Assembly: GCA_006386115.1 (NCBI GenBank)
Contig: VFIW01000099.1
Location: 90,104 to 154,103 of the forward strand
Reading direction: 5' to 3'
Source of the DNA: Globisporangium splendens
Taxonomy: Eukaryota > Oomycota > Peronosporomycetes > Pythiales > Pythiaceae
DNA length: 64,000 nucleotides
Each line of letters opens with the position of its first letter. The stretch's first letter is position 1. Positions 18,588-29,908 of this stretch are shown piece after piece. Under the pieces are notes generated by a model. It was not told the origin of the DNA. It ran no database searches and was given only the letters and a program-made list of their open reading frames with translations. Both the position numbers and the translations under genes were made by a program.

Positions 18588-20828
18588 TTATGGGCGTGTG
18601 GCCGCCATGTACAGAGCCCACGAGCGCGTGAGGCCGTCGTCCATGGCGACCGTCTGGAGCTTCGCCATCGCGACGTCCTTGTTCACCGTGGCGTAGTTTG
18701 CGTACAGCAACGACATCCACGTGTTGCTGACGTCATTGTTGACGATAATCGCTTCACGAGACAGCACTTGGTTCCATTCTTGCTCCACGAACTGGCGCGT
18801 TCGCACAAACTCAGTCACGGGTGAGATCGGGATCATCTGGATACCGTGGATAGCATACTTCTCCGCACTGAACCACGTGGCGTAATCGATCTTGTTGTCG
18901 AACATGATGCCAGTAACCTTGTTGGGGCGGATTTGCGCCGGCTGGGCTTGGTTCGCATCAGTCATGAGGAAGTACGTCTGGATCGCGCGGGTGTCCAACT
19001 TCAACATGAGTTTGCCGATGCGAGTGAGGTCCGGGTTGTTGGTCACCTGACCAAACAGCGTAAGTCCATAGTGGAAGTTAATGTCTTCTGACGTACTCTC
19101 CTGATCTTTGCCATCAGCAAAAGGTGTCACGCCGTGCGAGTACGAGTGGCCACGGTACCAGTCAAAGTTTCGAAACTTCGGGAAGTACGCATCGGTCCAC
19201 GACGGATTCGCCACATCTCGGATCATGAAGCCGGCCATGCGGTTAAGTTCACTGATGCGGCTCCACGCTGGATCCAAGTAGTTGACGATCGCGGCCGTCG
19301 TGATCCAGTAGCCGTAGTGGTAGTGGTGGTCGTTGTACATCGTGTTGCCGAAGTCAGCGTTAGCGTCGTTGGTTTTGAACCCTTGTGAACTCAGGATACC
19401 GCGGTAGATTGTGTCGTAGTACAGGCTGTTGGCCCACTGGTTCGCCAAGAACGGGACCAGGATGTTCTCCAGCTTGGTCACACACTCGGTGCGCAGCGAC
19501 GTGTCCGTGCCAACAACCGAGGAATCACTCGCCATCAAGCACAACGACGCGTACTTTTGCGCAGCCTTGCCGTTGAAGTAGTAGCTCCCGTCGAGAGGCA
19601 AACTCCACGCGGCTCGGATATCCGCCGTCAGAATCGCTTTCAGATTCTGAGCCGCGACTACGCTCGCAGAAGGCTTGCGCGGAGGGAAAAAGTCCACTGG
19701 GATGCTGGTCGTGTCGGTGAAGCGCCACACTGGGGGAGAAGTCTTCGTCAACAGCGCCGTCATCTTGCCGCGCGTCGTCGAGTACGCCTCAACGCCGCCA
19801 GCCTCGGCCGCACTCGTACGGTCCAGCGTGTCGACGTGGTGGATCTGCGCGTAGTGGAGTAGCCCGGTGCCACAGTTTCCGCTCGTCTTCCAGTTGTACG
19901 AGTACGAGTTTTCATCCTTCGCCTCGACATCGCCTCCCTCAAGGACACAGAAGAATCCCTGGTCAAAGATCGTCTGGACCGAGGCAGTTGGGATGAGTGC
20001 AACGCGAGACGTGCCAGTGAAAGGCGCTACGCCGACTAACTTGGACACCCCATCCACTCGAAGCGCAATCGCAGTCGAAAAGTAAAGTGTCCACGTCTGA
20101 CCGTTGTTGAATGCCATCACGAACCGATCGCTCGTGAGCTGGAGCCCCGAGACCGCGTTTTGGCCATTGATGCTGATGATCGCATACGCCGTGGAGAAAC
20201 TCGGGGTGAGACCCGCGTACTTTGCAGTCGCAAAGGCCATGCCACTCACCAAAGTTGACTCAAACTTGGTCGAGCCCTTGGAGAAGCGCAGTTGCACACT
20301 CAAGTCGTCCCATCCGTAGATTTCAAACGCTGGGGGCGACGTGAACTCGGTCGCAGAAAACACGAACTCGTCGATGATGCCGTGGAGATAGAACTTGTTG
20401 GCATTGCCGTTCCCGGTGCTCCCGCCGTACCCTCGGGTCGGGTATGGATAGCTAATGCTCAGTCCATACGGTGCACTGACAATCGATGGACGGACAGTGT
20501 ACGGGTTGACCCAGGCAGGTTGCACTTGAGCATCGGTCGTGGCAGCGATCATGTTGCCCCACCAGTTGTTCGTCGGGATCGCTTTGCTTCCGACAAGCCC
20601 TGCAGCCATGAAGCGCGGAGGCAGGAAGGTCTTGTGCGCGTCGGTGTATGGGAACAGCGTTGTAGGTGGAGCTTCAGTGGAGAGCGAGGCGAACAACTGG
20701 AAATCAGCCTTCGGTGCGATCGTGACGTTGACGCTTTCGAGGTTGAGCTGAGCAGATGCGCCGAGCCAGCAGCTCGAGGTTGTCAAAGCCGCTGCCAGAC
20801 AGAGGCACGCTTGAGAAAAGTGCACCAT
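18588..20828 (-). CDS. Secreted GH81 endo-beta-1,3-glucanase
   Basis: A single-exon protein of 746 residues. The N-terminus (MVHFSQACLCLAAALTTSSC and on to about residue 26) is a clear secretion signal. The body shows glycoside hydrolase family 81 hallmarks: PTNNWWGN near residue 86, PYGLSISYP near 120, NDHHYHYGYW with Asp500, and DQESTSEDINFHYG with Glu577 and Glu581, the expected catalytic cluster. The family cleaves internal beta-1,3-glucan bonds. In an oomycete the substrate may be its own beta-glucan wall, stored mycolaminarin, or external glucan. It is convergent with transporter gene 6. I see no C-terminal carbohydrate-binding module or GPI signal. The start is set by the signal peptide. 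Confidence 0.93.
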   Translation of the reverse strand: MVHFSQACLCLAAALTTSSCWLGASAQLNLESVNVTIAPKADFQLFASLSTEAPPTTLFPYTDAHKTFLPPRFMAAGLVGSKAIPTNNWWGNMIAATTDAQVQPAWVNPYTVRPSIVSAPYGLSISYPYPTRGYGGSTGNGNANKFYLHGIIDEFVFSATEFTSPPAFEIYGWDDLSVQLRFSKGSTKFESTLVSGMAFATAKYAGLTPSFSTAYAIISINGQNAVSGLQLTSDRFVMAFNNGQTWTLYFSTAIALRVDGVSKLVGVAPFTGTSRVALIPTASVQTIFDQGFFCVLEGGDVEAKDENSYSYNWKTSGNCGTGLLHYAQIHHVDTLDRTSAAEAGGVEAYSTTRGKMTALLTKTSPPVWRFTDTTSIPVDFFPPRKPSASVVAAQNLKAILTADIRAAWSLPLDGSYYFNGKAAQKYASLCLMASDSSVVGTDTSLRTECVTKLENILVPFLANQWANSLYYDTIYRGILSSQGFKTNDANADFGNTMYNDHHYHYGYWITTAAIVNYLDPAWSRISELNRMAGFMIRDVANPSWTDAYFPKFRNFDWYRGHSYSHGVTPFADGKDQESTSEDINFHYGLTLFGQVTNNPDLTRIGKLMLKLDTRAIQTYFLMTDANQAQPAQIRPNKVTGIMFDNKIDYATWFSAEKYAIHGIQMIPISPVTEFVRTRQFVEQEWNQVLSREAIIVNNDVSNTWMSLLYANYATVNKDVAMAKLQTVAMDDGLTRSWALYMAATRP

Positions 20829-23800
20829 GGTCTTGATTGTTGCCGTGGAGTTCTGGTGCGTGTGCTGTTTGGAAGATTCGACAATGAGGAGCGAGATTGG
20901 AGATGAAATCTCCTCTCGTTCGGAACAAGTCGCTTCTGAGCCAGTAGATCCTATTCAGAGCGGTGCCTCGCTACTCTTCTTTGAGGAGCTCACTGCCTGC
21001 GTCGGCTGGATGTTCCACAGCCTTCGATGGAAGCCTCTGCGCTTCCTGGTGCCACTTGAGGCTCCCTCTCTGTGCAGGTGGAGAGTGGTGATGCTTCTCC
21101 CTCCACCTGCGACTCTAGAAGCATGCCACGCATTCCTCCCTGCATCTATTTCACAAACTGCAACTGGTCACATGTCAAAGTGCACATGCCACGTGCAAAT
21201 CTTCAGAAAGGGTGGCGGCTGCAAGGAATCAAGTGCATCTTGTTGGTCATCCATGCCCGTCGACCTCAACAAGCTACAGTATTCGCGTGCAAAATGGCTC
21301 ACGCTATCGAGTCGAGCGCCTTTCTGCCGTCGATCTCCGCTGAGAGTCCGCCTAATCAGATCCGACGTGACAGTCACACAAGCAGAACGAGCAGCAGCGG
21401 ACCAAAGCGTGGGACGGAGAGTTGAAGTTGGTCCACGTCGAGAAAAGAGTGGTACGACAGGCAATGCCTCGCAGATTTGTTTATGCGTCAGCTCACGATC
21501 CTTGAATGGAGGGGTGCTGGATGAGAAAGAGGAGGCTTTGCAAAACCGGCATGGAACAACGAACTGTATCCTTGATTCTCCCCTGTGTGTCACTCGAAGT
21601 CTTGCCGTAGTAGAGATAGGATAGCGTGGATTCAGCTAGCTGAAGATGCTGCGGTCTCGATGTGTCACACCGCAACGCCATTTCTTGAAGCCCAACGCAT
21701 TGGGCTTCGCGTCTGTTTGGCACCAGATCAACGAGTCAGTGGCTTCCCCACCAGTCAACTCTGGACCAGAATTCTTTCGCGTCTATCCACAGAATCATCA
21801 TCGATCTTTGACTCATCAGTTGCATCGCAATAGTTGTTCCGTCTAATACAGAGAAGATTGGCATGACCCCTGCGGAATAGTTACTCGGTCTGTGAATGCA
21901 GTCATGTGATCAGTAGACTCCGGAGTTTTGCTTGTAAAGCGCTTTCAACAATGCCGCTGATCCAAAAGTATCGCAAGCAATTAGAGATGTCAACTCCTCC
22001 TAGACTCATCACGAAGAGATGCAGCTCAGTTGCTGACTCGTGCCGACCGAGGTGCCGCATCTCCTCGTTGCATGCGCGCGAATACGTATGAGGCGCCGCA
22101 TTGCTGAAGCAGAGGTGCAGACTGGTGTGGATTGAATGGGCACTTCCCGACAGGTGTTCGAAATAAATCAAGTGAGTGCTGTCACCGAACTGCATCCACC
22201 TACACGCCAAATCAGAGCTCGCAACGCTCCATTGTGAATTCCAGAAGCAATAGATAGTTGCACTCGTTGTGTTCAGTGCTTTTGGTATGTGCCTGAAAAG
22301 AATGAAGGAGAGGGGTCAGCTAGTTTTGTAGACTTGAAGGTGCCACCTCGGGAATCGTGGGTGCGCTCGGCAGAGTGCTTGGCAGAGTGGTGCTGGGTCG
22401 CTACGCTCGCAGAGTTGGGTGTACAAATATTCTGTGATTGCTGAGAGCAGTGAACGAATGAGGTGAGTCTGCTTGTTCTGCTCGGTGGCTCTGGTGCTGA
22501 ACGATCTAAGGCATCGGAGGAGGATCAATTTGTCGCCTTGTGTTCGCATGGTACATGTGCGATTATCAGATTCCGCGAGAAAGATAATCGCATGCAATGA
22601 CATGCAACAGGATGGTTCTGATGTCACGCTCCAGTCGTGAGAGAGTGGCACCCACTCGCATCGAAAAAATACTGTACGTTGCACTTCAAGCTGCAAAGTC
22701 GACGCTTACGACCACCTCCACGAGGACTTATCCCATCTTCACGTTGCATGCCAACCGGTGCAGTGCTCATTCATGCGCACAACTGACAGGATTCTCAAAA
22801 CCATCGTTTGCGCCTTGATTCATGCTGGTCATCACCCGAACACCCGCTCCATTTGGGACCGTTAACCAGGTCTCGGTAAAAAACTGCACCAGCGTCGTGC
22901 ATCTGCTGCGCTGTGCTGCGATGTCAGCTATTTCAGTATGTTGGATCAGTACTGTTGCGATTCATAAATCTAGGGCATATTTAGTACACTGGTTAAGGGT
23001 TGGGTGGTACGAATTGAAGTGCCTTCTTTAGGACGATGAAACTTATTATATATTACGCATATTTTCATTTAGTTGGCAACTTTGATGAATAGAATAGCAA
23101 CTATCAACCGCAGAAAACTCCCTTCTAATTTATATACACTGTGCGTCACATGCTTGCGAACTGAGAACGAAATTCGTGAACGCAGCAGACAATGGAGCTC
23201 TCACGCAGGTAATCTATTGCGATAGTGGCTATGGGTGTGCCCTCTGTTGTCCCTTCTTCACGTCAGCGGCTTTGTCTCTTGCTGCATCACCAGTGGTAGT
23301 GCGAGAAAGCAGATAGCTCCTGGACGCAATCCCTCTCTCATTTACGCAACCAGATACCGTCAAGAGGGACAACACAAGGCAGACTGGACGCCAGCATTCT
23401 CAAGTAAAATCGAATGTGTTCGATATCGAATCAGCGCTCGAAGTCCAGGAGTTGCACTCGAAGCGCTCAGCACCCGTCGATTGCAAAGACAGCAGGGGAT
23501 GATGCAAAACCTCCCTTTGGCACGTGCTGTTCTGCTAATCACGTCCATTACGCACGATTCGCCTTTCAATGTGCACCCACTGCATCATCAATGCTGGTAT
23601 CAATCCTCGATTGATTGGCAATCGACCAGCAAGAAGAAACTCCGCATGTCAACTGCCATTATGTTGCACCAACCTCTTACAGTTGCGATCAAGTTGCTAA
23701 GAACAATCCTATGTTGTCTTGATGTTGCACCAATTTTCTAAAGTTGCCGAGCAGCTGCTGGTGGCATCAGCCACTTTGAACTGCACCCGAGTGCATACGT

Positions 23801-23837
23801 GGCACAGACTGAACAGAAATTGACTGTTTGTGCAAGG
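20829..23837. other. Gene-poor intergenic region
   Basis: Three kilobases with only scattered open frames (the longest, 20827-21624 plus, overlaps the GH81 promoter) and no recognisable domains. The stretch around 22960-23130 is AT-rich. Nothing here supports a gene call. Confidence 0.5.
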
Positions 23838-24916
23838 ATGGCGTCGAGTGCGAGCGTGGTGCGCAACCTGCAGGTCGTGCGCGAGAAAGTGGTGCAGGCC
23901 GCCGCCAAGAGCGCCTGGAAGCAGCAGGTGCGTCTCTGTCTTCTCTCTCTCTCTCTCTCTCTCTCTTGTGTCTGTTCTTGGCTGTACCGCTACGCGCGTC
24001 GTCTGTTGCACTGCTGCACGATTAAACAACAACAGCAGTTCATGCAAACGGAGGCTAACGTCTCTTGTCATGTGCGGAACTAATTATCTATATATGGCTG
24101 TATGTGTATGTGTTGCTGGTGATCGCGTAGTGCACGCTCGTGGCTGTGAGCAAAACCAAGCCGATCGAAGACCTCCAGGCTGCATATGCGCACGACCAGC
24201 GCCATTTCGGTGAAAACTACGTACGTGGGTTTGTTGCGAAGCATAGTTGCACTTCGACTAGAGCTATATGGAATAAAGTGCTTCATTAATTCTGTCGACG
24301 TATCGTGCCGTAGATTCAAGAGCTTATTCAGAAGACGCCGTCGCTGCCATCGGACGTGAAGTGGCATTACATTGGTCACGTGCAGTCGAACAAGGCCAAG
24401 TCGCTGGTGCGCGACGTGCCGAACCTGTACATGGTCGAGACCGTGGACTCGATCAAGATCGCGAATGCACTCAACAGGGCGTCGGGCGAGTTCCGCACGA
24501 CCCAGTTGAACGTGCTCGTACAGGTGAACACAAGCGACGAAGACCAGAAAAGCGGCACGACCTCCATGGACGAGTCCGTCGAACTGGCGCAACACATCGT
24601 CAACTCGTGTGAGCACTTGCGCCTCGCGGGTCTGATGACCATCGGACGCTACGGCGACACGACCTCGGAATGCTTTGACCGACTGGTCGCGTGCCGCAAG
24701 AAGATCGCGGAGGCGCTGAACAAACCAGAAACGGAGCTCGACCTGAGCATGGGCATGTCCGGAGACTACGAACTTGCAGTGAGTTGTTGTGTTTCGTTGA
24801 CCGTCTTCGTCTTTGTGGCTGATGTACTATTTTGGAACATGTAGATCTCGTGTGGCAGTACTTACGTTCGCGTCGGCTCGACCATCTTTGGCGATCGCAA
24901 TTACGCAAAGGCATAG
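23838..24916 (+). CDS. PLPBP: PLP homeostasis protein (YggS/PROSC family)
   Basis: Four exons, 23838-23927, 24131-24220, 24314-24778 and 24845-24916, give 238 residues, the usual length for the family. The exon borders all have GT-AG ends and join in phase. The product binds pyridoxal phosphate in a TIM-barrel fold and buffers cellular vitamin B6; no enzymatic activity is established for the family. The PLP lysine is Lys38 in LVAVSKTKP. Other family motifs are [24 protein letters not shown] and the C-terminal [12 protein letters not shown] then [12 protein letters not shown]. The first intron holds a (CT)n microsatellite (about 23941-23965). Confidence 0.93.
23941..23967. repeat. CT dinucleotide microsatellite
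   Basis: A run of about 12 CT repeats within intron 1 of the PLP homeostasis gene, probably part of its polypyrimidine content. Confidence 0.85.
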
Positions 24917-25146
24917 AGAAACCATTGAGTTTATATATCAGGATGCAAAGTGTGATGTCACCTGGCACAATCATGCATAGGACATTTCATCATTTGTGCT
25001 TCGAGCACGTCAGTCGGGGAGAATTGAAGCCAAGTAGCATTGCATCAGTTCTCAGCTATCAGATGTGACTCATTTCGCCGGAAATAACAAGGTTTACAAA
25101 TCGCAAACCTTCTGTGAGTACTTCTTCCCGTACGAAAAACCTTCCA

Positions 25147-27583
25147 TTATTCTAGCAGCTCAAATGCAAGTGCAGACCTCAAGTCCAAGTTTGCGTCTTT
25201 CTTGTTCTCCGACCATACTGCAGCAGCCTTGATTGCATCCTCCGTTGGCATGAATTGCAATTTGTCCAGTTCTTCTTTTCCCACGTTTGCAGCAACAGCG
25301 CTGCTGGATTCGGCTTGTTTCTCTTTTTCCTGACGCTCCAAGATGTCTTCCATGTCGATGTAGGTCGTCTCTGGGTCGTTCGGATACATTTTACGCCACG
25401 TTTTGCCCGCTTCTTTTGCTTTCCGCTGTTTCTCTTCGACTTCGGCTCGTTGCTGTTTCCGCTTCGCCTCGGCTTCTTTGGCTTTTTGGTCACACTCCGC
25501 TTTGCGCTGCTCTAAAATGTGCATGGACATCATGTCCTTTCGATGGAAACGATCTTCGGGAAGCTCTTCGTCATCGTCAACTGGGTCCCATTTCGTGGCG
25601 TGGCTTGTCATCGCACTCGCTTGAGGAGTGTCTATGGCATCCGGTCGCTCTAAATGAAACATTTCTGCCAACGACTTGGGCTTCTTCTGTTCTTGACGGC
25701 TTTTCGTCACCTCCCCACTCTCATTTCCGTCTTCGTTCCCATGCAGCGCTTGTGCCAGAAGCCACAGTGCAGAGCCGCAGTCCGGGTTATCCGTGTCCCA
25801 CGTTTTGTCGATCTGCAATTTCAACGTGAGGCTCTTTTTTGCCCGATCTAATGTGACTTGAGCGGAATTCACCTGCACTGGATATGGCAGCAAGATGCCT
25901 ACACACAGATGTGCAATAACGGCGACTGTGAGGTGACTTTTGTATAGAAAAAAAGAGAAAAAAACACCCGCCTCGACTTACTTAGATCGTGGTGGCCATG
26001 CGCTTTAACACCGAGCAACTCTGGGCGAAGCTCGATCTCAAGTTGCTCTTTTGACTCAACGGGAGTCTGAAACCAAATGACCACTTCCAGAAACTCCCCT
26101 GCTTGCTGGAGAATTTGCTGCGAGAGCGGTTTTCCGTCTTTCTCAGCAGCCGCGATGCGTGTGCATGGTATCCTTTCCTCATCATCGGAGTTCTTCGTCA
26201 TCACTTCATGTAGTTCCCAGCGTGCCGTAGCAGAAATCTGGAGAGTTTTGGGCTGCTCAGGTTTCTTCTTGTTCACTGTCTTGGTCGAGGTTGCCGTGGA
26301 GTTGCCGGTCACATCTTGGATCTTTGGCGCCGTTACTTTCCGAATGTAATGCCTTGGTGGCGGTAAATCGCCTCGATATGAGAGGCGAGGAAGCTTATAG
26401 CGCGCGTCAAGCTTAATTTTGTGCTAATAAGATATCACAATCAATGGTGTATAATTTGCATAGATTAAGGAAGGCGAGGGATGTCATGGTGAAAAGAAAG
26501 TACACAAACCCAGTGTTTACCTTTTGATCAATGTACTCGATCGCCAATTCGCACACAAAATTGCGAAACGAGCCCGCTTTATCGAGCTTGCAGTCATCGA
26601 CGACCTGCGTGTTCACCGCAACGTCGAATGCCAACGACGTGGCGCCTTTCTTGTCTTCCACTTCATGTGGTGCTCCGAGACTTAGTGGCACGTGGATCCC
26701 CTAGATCGTCAGAAAGAATATGAATGAGCCGTCTGCTAATGAACCAATTAATGCACCCATTGGCATTTGCATACCTCCTGCTCTTTTCCTTCGTCGTCGA
26801 GCTTCTTTTGCTGCGAGAACGTCTGGATGTCGTCCGAGTAGCACACGTTCACAAACACCTACGCCATATCACAAAGTCAGACTCATCAACGGCGTCCTGC
26901 TGAAAGTTCTCCACGAGAAGGTTTAATTTGTGACCTTTTTCCCGCTTTTCAGTTCGCTCGTCTTCATGACAAACCCGGGATGGACATCAATGTACACCTA
27001 GACACACAACAAACAGCAGCCCAACGGTGTCAAAGCCATGTCGCTTGCCTCCTGCCAATAGCTCTGCAGACGCAGTGTTTACAATATGGAAGTGCACTCA
27101 CTCCCTCTTGCTTGGCAGCCAATCCGCTCGCTTCCATCACCTTGTTGCCTGGAAAGCGCGGCTTGAAGTCTATGCATGCAATCTCCAGATTAGAGCTCAA
27201 GCAATCGTCCAAACTCCTTCAGGAAGCACATCAGTTGCAAATCGGACCCGTCGCATTGTCGTTCTCGCCGTTGGCGCCGCCAGTTCTCGTCTTCGCAGTG
27301 GCTTTGAGCATTTCGAACAGCGCCGAGTCTGCGTCACCCTGCTGGTCCATACTTTGCATAACTCCCGCAGCAGGTCCTGAGCTCTCCAACTGCGCCTTCA
27401 TGGACGCGATCAACTGGTTATACGCCTCGGGGTCCGTGCGCTCGAGGTTGTCCAACCACTGCTCGTGCACGTGCGTCAGTCAGCTCTGATTATGCGTCAA
27501 TCCAAATTATCTCATGACGCAGCGCTTGCTGTGGCACGTACATCTGCGTACTGCTCCATCGTGGCGTCATCGATCGTCGGCAT
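25147..27583 (-). CDS. PIH1-domain protein (R2TP/dynein assembly type)
   Basis: A multi-exon gene starting with MPTIDDATMEQYAD (27542-27583). Well supported exons are 26935-26997, 26775-26858, 26521-26700, 25982-26423 and 25147-25898, all joined in phase by GT-AG introns of 74-97 bp. The early exons give the PIH1 fold (VYIDVHPGFVMKTSE, VFVNVCYSDDI, GIHVPLSLGAPHE, VVDDC). The C-terminal half has a CS-like beta segment (LPYPVQVNSAQVTLD), then a charged coiled coil and KTWRKMYPNDPETTY. Such proteins are Hsp90/R2TP adaptors, and Kintoun-type members help assemble ciliary dyneins, which fits a zoospore-forming organism. I could not find a clean donor for the intron between about 27230 and 27185, so that junction is unresolved. 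Which PIH subtype it is remains open. Confidence 0.75.
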
Positions 27584-28457
27584 TCTGAGACGGCAAGTGG
27601 GATATCAAGCGAATCAATCAGACACGCGCTCTATCTGCTCTCTCTCTCTCTGGTAGTGGTAATAGCGGTCGCGTGCGCACGTGGACGTGGAGCGAAGAAT
27701 GCGGAGAGAGACCAGCCGAAGCGCCACTTTTTTCCATAATGTGCGCCATCATGGCACCGCTTTAGATTTTCCGCGCGCACTTCATTAAGTACGTGTTGTC
27801 GACGCCATACTTGCATTAAGTGCGCACTTTGGTTTCTATGGAGGAGAATTGATGCCCTGTCATTGGTGGCATGAAGAGCTGCTTACAGGTATGCAGCGAT
27901 GCGCAGGAGCGACGGACGGCAGCGCGAGAAGAAGAAGGACGCTATGTGTGTCTCGTGGTTGTAGAACACACAGACGACAATTGACATGATCAATCGTCAA
28001 GTAGGTCATGGAAACATGGGATGCAATGCGTATGCAGCAGCGAAGCCATCGATAATGAAGTCGGAGCCAGGCCGATGGCTGCGTCTGTAGACATGGAGAC
28101 GACACTAGACGCATATCGATGTGAACAAAGCAAACGGTGTGTTTTCGTGGATGTAGACGACATGCAAGACACCAAGTGGACAGGATATGCGAACTCGTTC
28201 ATTTATTTGCCAACTCTTTCAAATTCTTTCTTTTTCCCATGTGCTTCTTGTTGGAGATGGTGCTGGTAGTCAGCGAATCACTCAACGGCCAAGTGGACCT
28301 GCTTCACTCGCGCCATGCGCTTCCTCAACGAAAGCAACGCGGCCACGTGTGCACGAGCAAAAGCACAAATCCACACTCACTGCCGTCTCCGTTCTTCATC
28401 TTCCCATCAATACCCAAAAAGCACAGGTGGAGAAAAAAACACCCCAGGTGAGAGAAA
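27584..28457. other. Intergenic region upstream of the PIH1 gene and downstream of RPL21
   Basis: About 870 bp with no supported gene. The right part is likely to include the 3' UTR of RPL21. Confidence 0.5.
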
Positions 28458-29028
28458 TTACATAAGGTCGACGAAAGGCTGTGGAGCCATGGTGATTGGG
28501 AGAGCACCCTTGGTCTTCAAGGTGTACGCCTCCTTTGGTGGGGTAGGCTGACGCTTGATGACAGCACGGACTGTTTAGGCAAAGAGCACACACGGCAATG
28601 GATTAGAGAACAGGAAATGGACTAACTCAGTGGCAATGAGTTGCACAAGTAGACGTACCGCCGGTGGCAGCGGCTTCCTTCTTCTTCAATTCGTTCTCCT
28701 TGACACGGGTAAGGAAACCTTGACGGCACTTGGACTGGTGCACGTGCTCAATGCGCACGTTGATGTGCTTGTGGATGATGCGGTTGCCCACAATCTTGTT
28801 CACACGGACACCGACAGCGCGCTTGGTGATGTTGTACACACGGCCAGTGCGACCGTGGTAGAACTTGTGTGGCATACCCTTGTGGATAGCACCGTTGGCC
28901 TTGATGTCCACGTAGTCACCGACCTTGAACGTACGCATGTACGTCGAGAGCTTGATCATACCGCTTTGGCGGAATGGGCGAGCGAACATGTCGCGCGTAC
29001 GCGCACGGTAACCGAAAGAGTGCGGCAT
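28458..29028 (-). CDS. RPL21: 60S ribosomal protein L21 (eL21)
   Basis: Two coding exons, 28659-29028 and 28458-28570, encode 160 residues, the normal eL21 length. The start [20 protein letters not shown], the [20 protein letters not shown] region and [14 protein letters not shown] are typical of eL21. The intron of 88 bp has a GTACGT donor, and the second exon continues [29 protein letters not shown] acceptor 17 bases before the ATG suggests an additional intron in the 5' UTR, as is common in ribosomal protein genes. The gene is divergent to FIP1. Confidence 0.95.
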
Positions 29029-29908
29029 TTTTGATTAGTTTCTCCTGCAAGAGCCAAAAGCACACACACGACCTGTTAGTGTCTTTCTCATCCATCACCA
29101 TCCTGTGACTGCATAGGTGGCTTTCAGGAAGGAAGGGCAGCTGCGGTTTGCTCGCTGACTGCTGTGGCTGCTGCGGTGCACTGTTGGTTTGCTCCAGGCT
29201 CGTCATTGTGCGCCATCGATCCCGGTTCGCTGTCACAGTCTCCGTGTTCCTGTATGTCGCCGTGTAGATGGTGATCCCACAAAACTGATCGCTGCCTACA
29301 TCGAGTCGCGCGTTGTGTCGGCGGTGTGCATCATTCAAATCCTGAGAGGAAACACCGATAGTCGATGCATTGTCTCTCTCGTCCACTGTTCGTTGTCGTC
29401 GCGTCATTTCCATTCGAAGCGTATGCTGCACGCCGCACTCGCTGCGTCCGCTCATTCCACCGCCGACCAGAAGCGCCGCTCGCACCCACAGAGCCAGCAG
29501 CTGTCATCGGCCATCGCCCACCCATTCCGCCCACAAGAAGCGCTGAGCGTCCGCTTACCTGCAGATCTGAACGAGACAAGAACTGGTTTTCCCTGCGCAC
29601 GCCGCAGAACTGGAGGAGCTCCGCCAACAGCGAAAACTATTGGCCGCGAAGGCGTCAGCATACAAACTCCAAGTCACGCGACCGCGAGCCAATCACCTCC
29701 CCTCCCCAGTCCTCTTGCTGCAACAAAAGAGCAAAACGGGTCGGGTCAAAACACTCCCCACACAACCAGTAAAACCCGCAAGATTGGTTGAGTTCAAACC
29801 CGTGAAACCCGGGTTTGAAGGCGGGTTCTCGTACTTAGTAAGGTATATAAAGTGCACACTCGCTGTGATGGTTTCCCTCATACAGCGATCCGACCATCCT
29901 GACCCAAT
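29029..29908. other. Shared upstream region of RPL21 and FIP1
   Basis: About 880 bp between two divergent genes. It probably holds the RPL21 5' UTR exon and both promoters. A strong inverted repeat lies at 29793-29819. The overlapping open frames here show no recognisable product. Confidence 0.5.
29793..29819. repeat. GC-rich inverted repeat (hairpin)
   Basis: TTCAAACCC and its complement GGGTTTGAA flank a 9-base loop, within a stretch of repeated AAACCCG words (29771-29825). It lies about 90 bases before the FIP1 start codon. A related GGGTTTGGGTTCACGGG word appears near 51459. Confidence 0.6.

Noticed and set aside
20827..21624. Plus-strand open frame of 265 codons upstream of GH81
   Set aside because: It overlaps the GH81 start and promoter, has no recognisable domain and shows unusual composition; probably chance.
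27600..27660. Short CT-rich repeat (TCTCTCTCTCTC near 27640)
   Set aside because: Too short and ordinary to be a feature of interest; several such tracts exist.
28630..29034. Plus-strand frame of 134 codons opposite RPL21
   Set aside because: It is the antisense shadow of the ribosomal protein gene.
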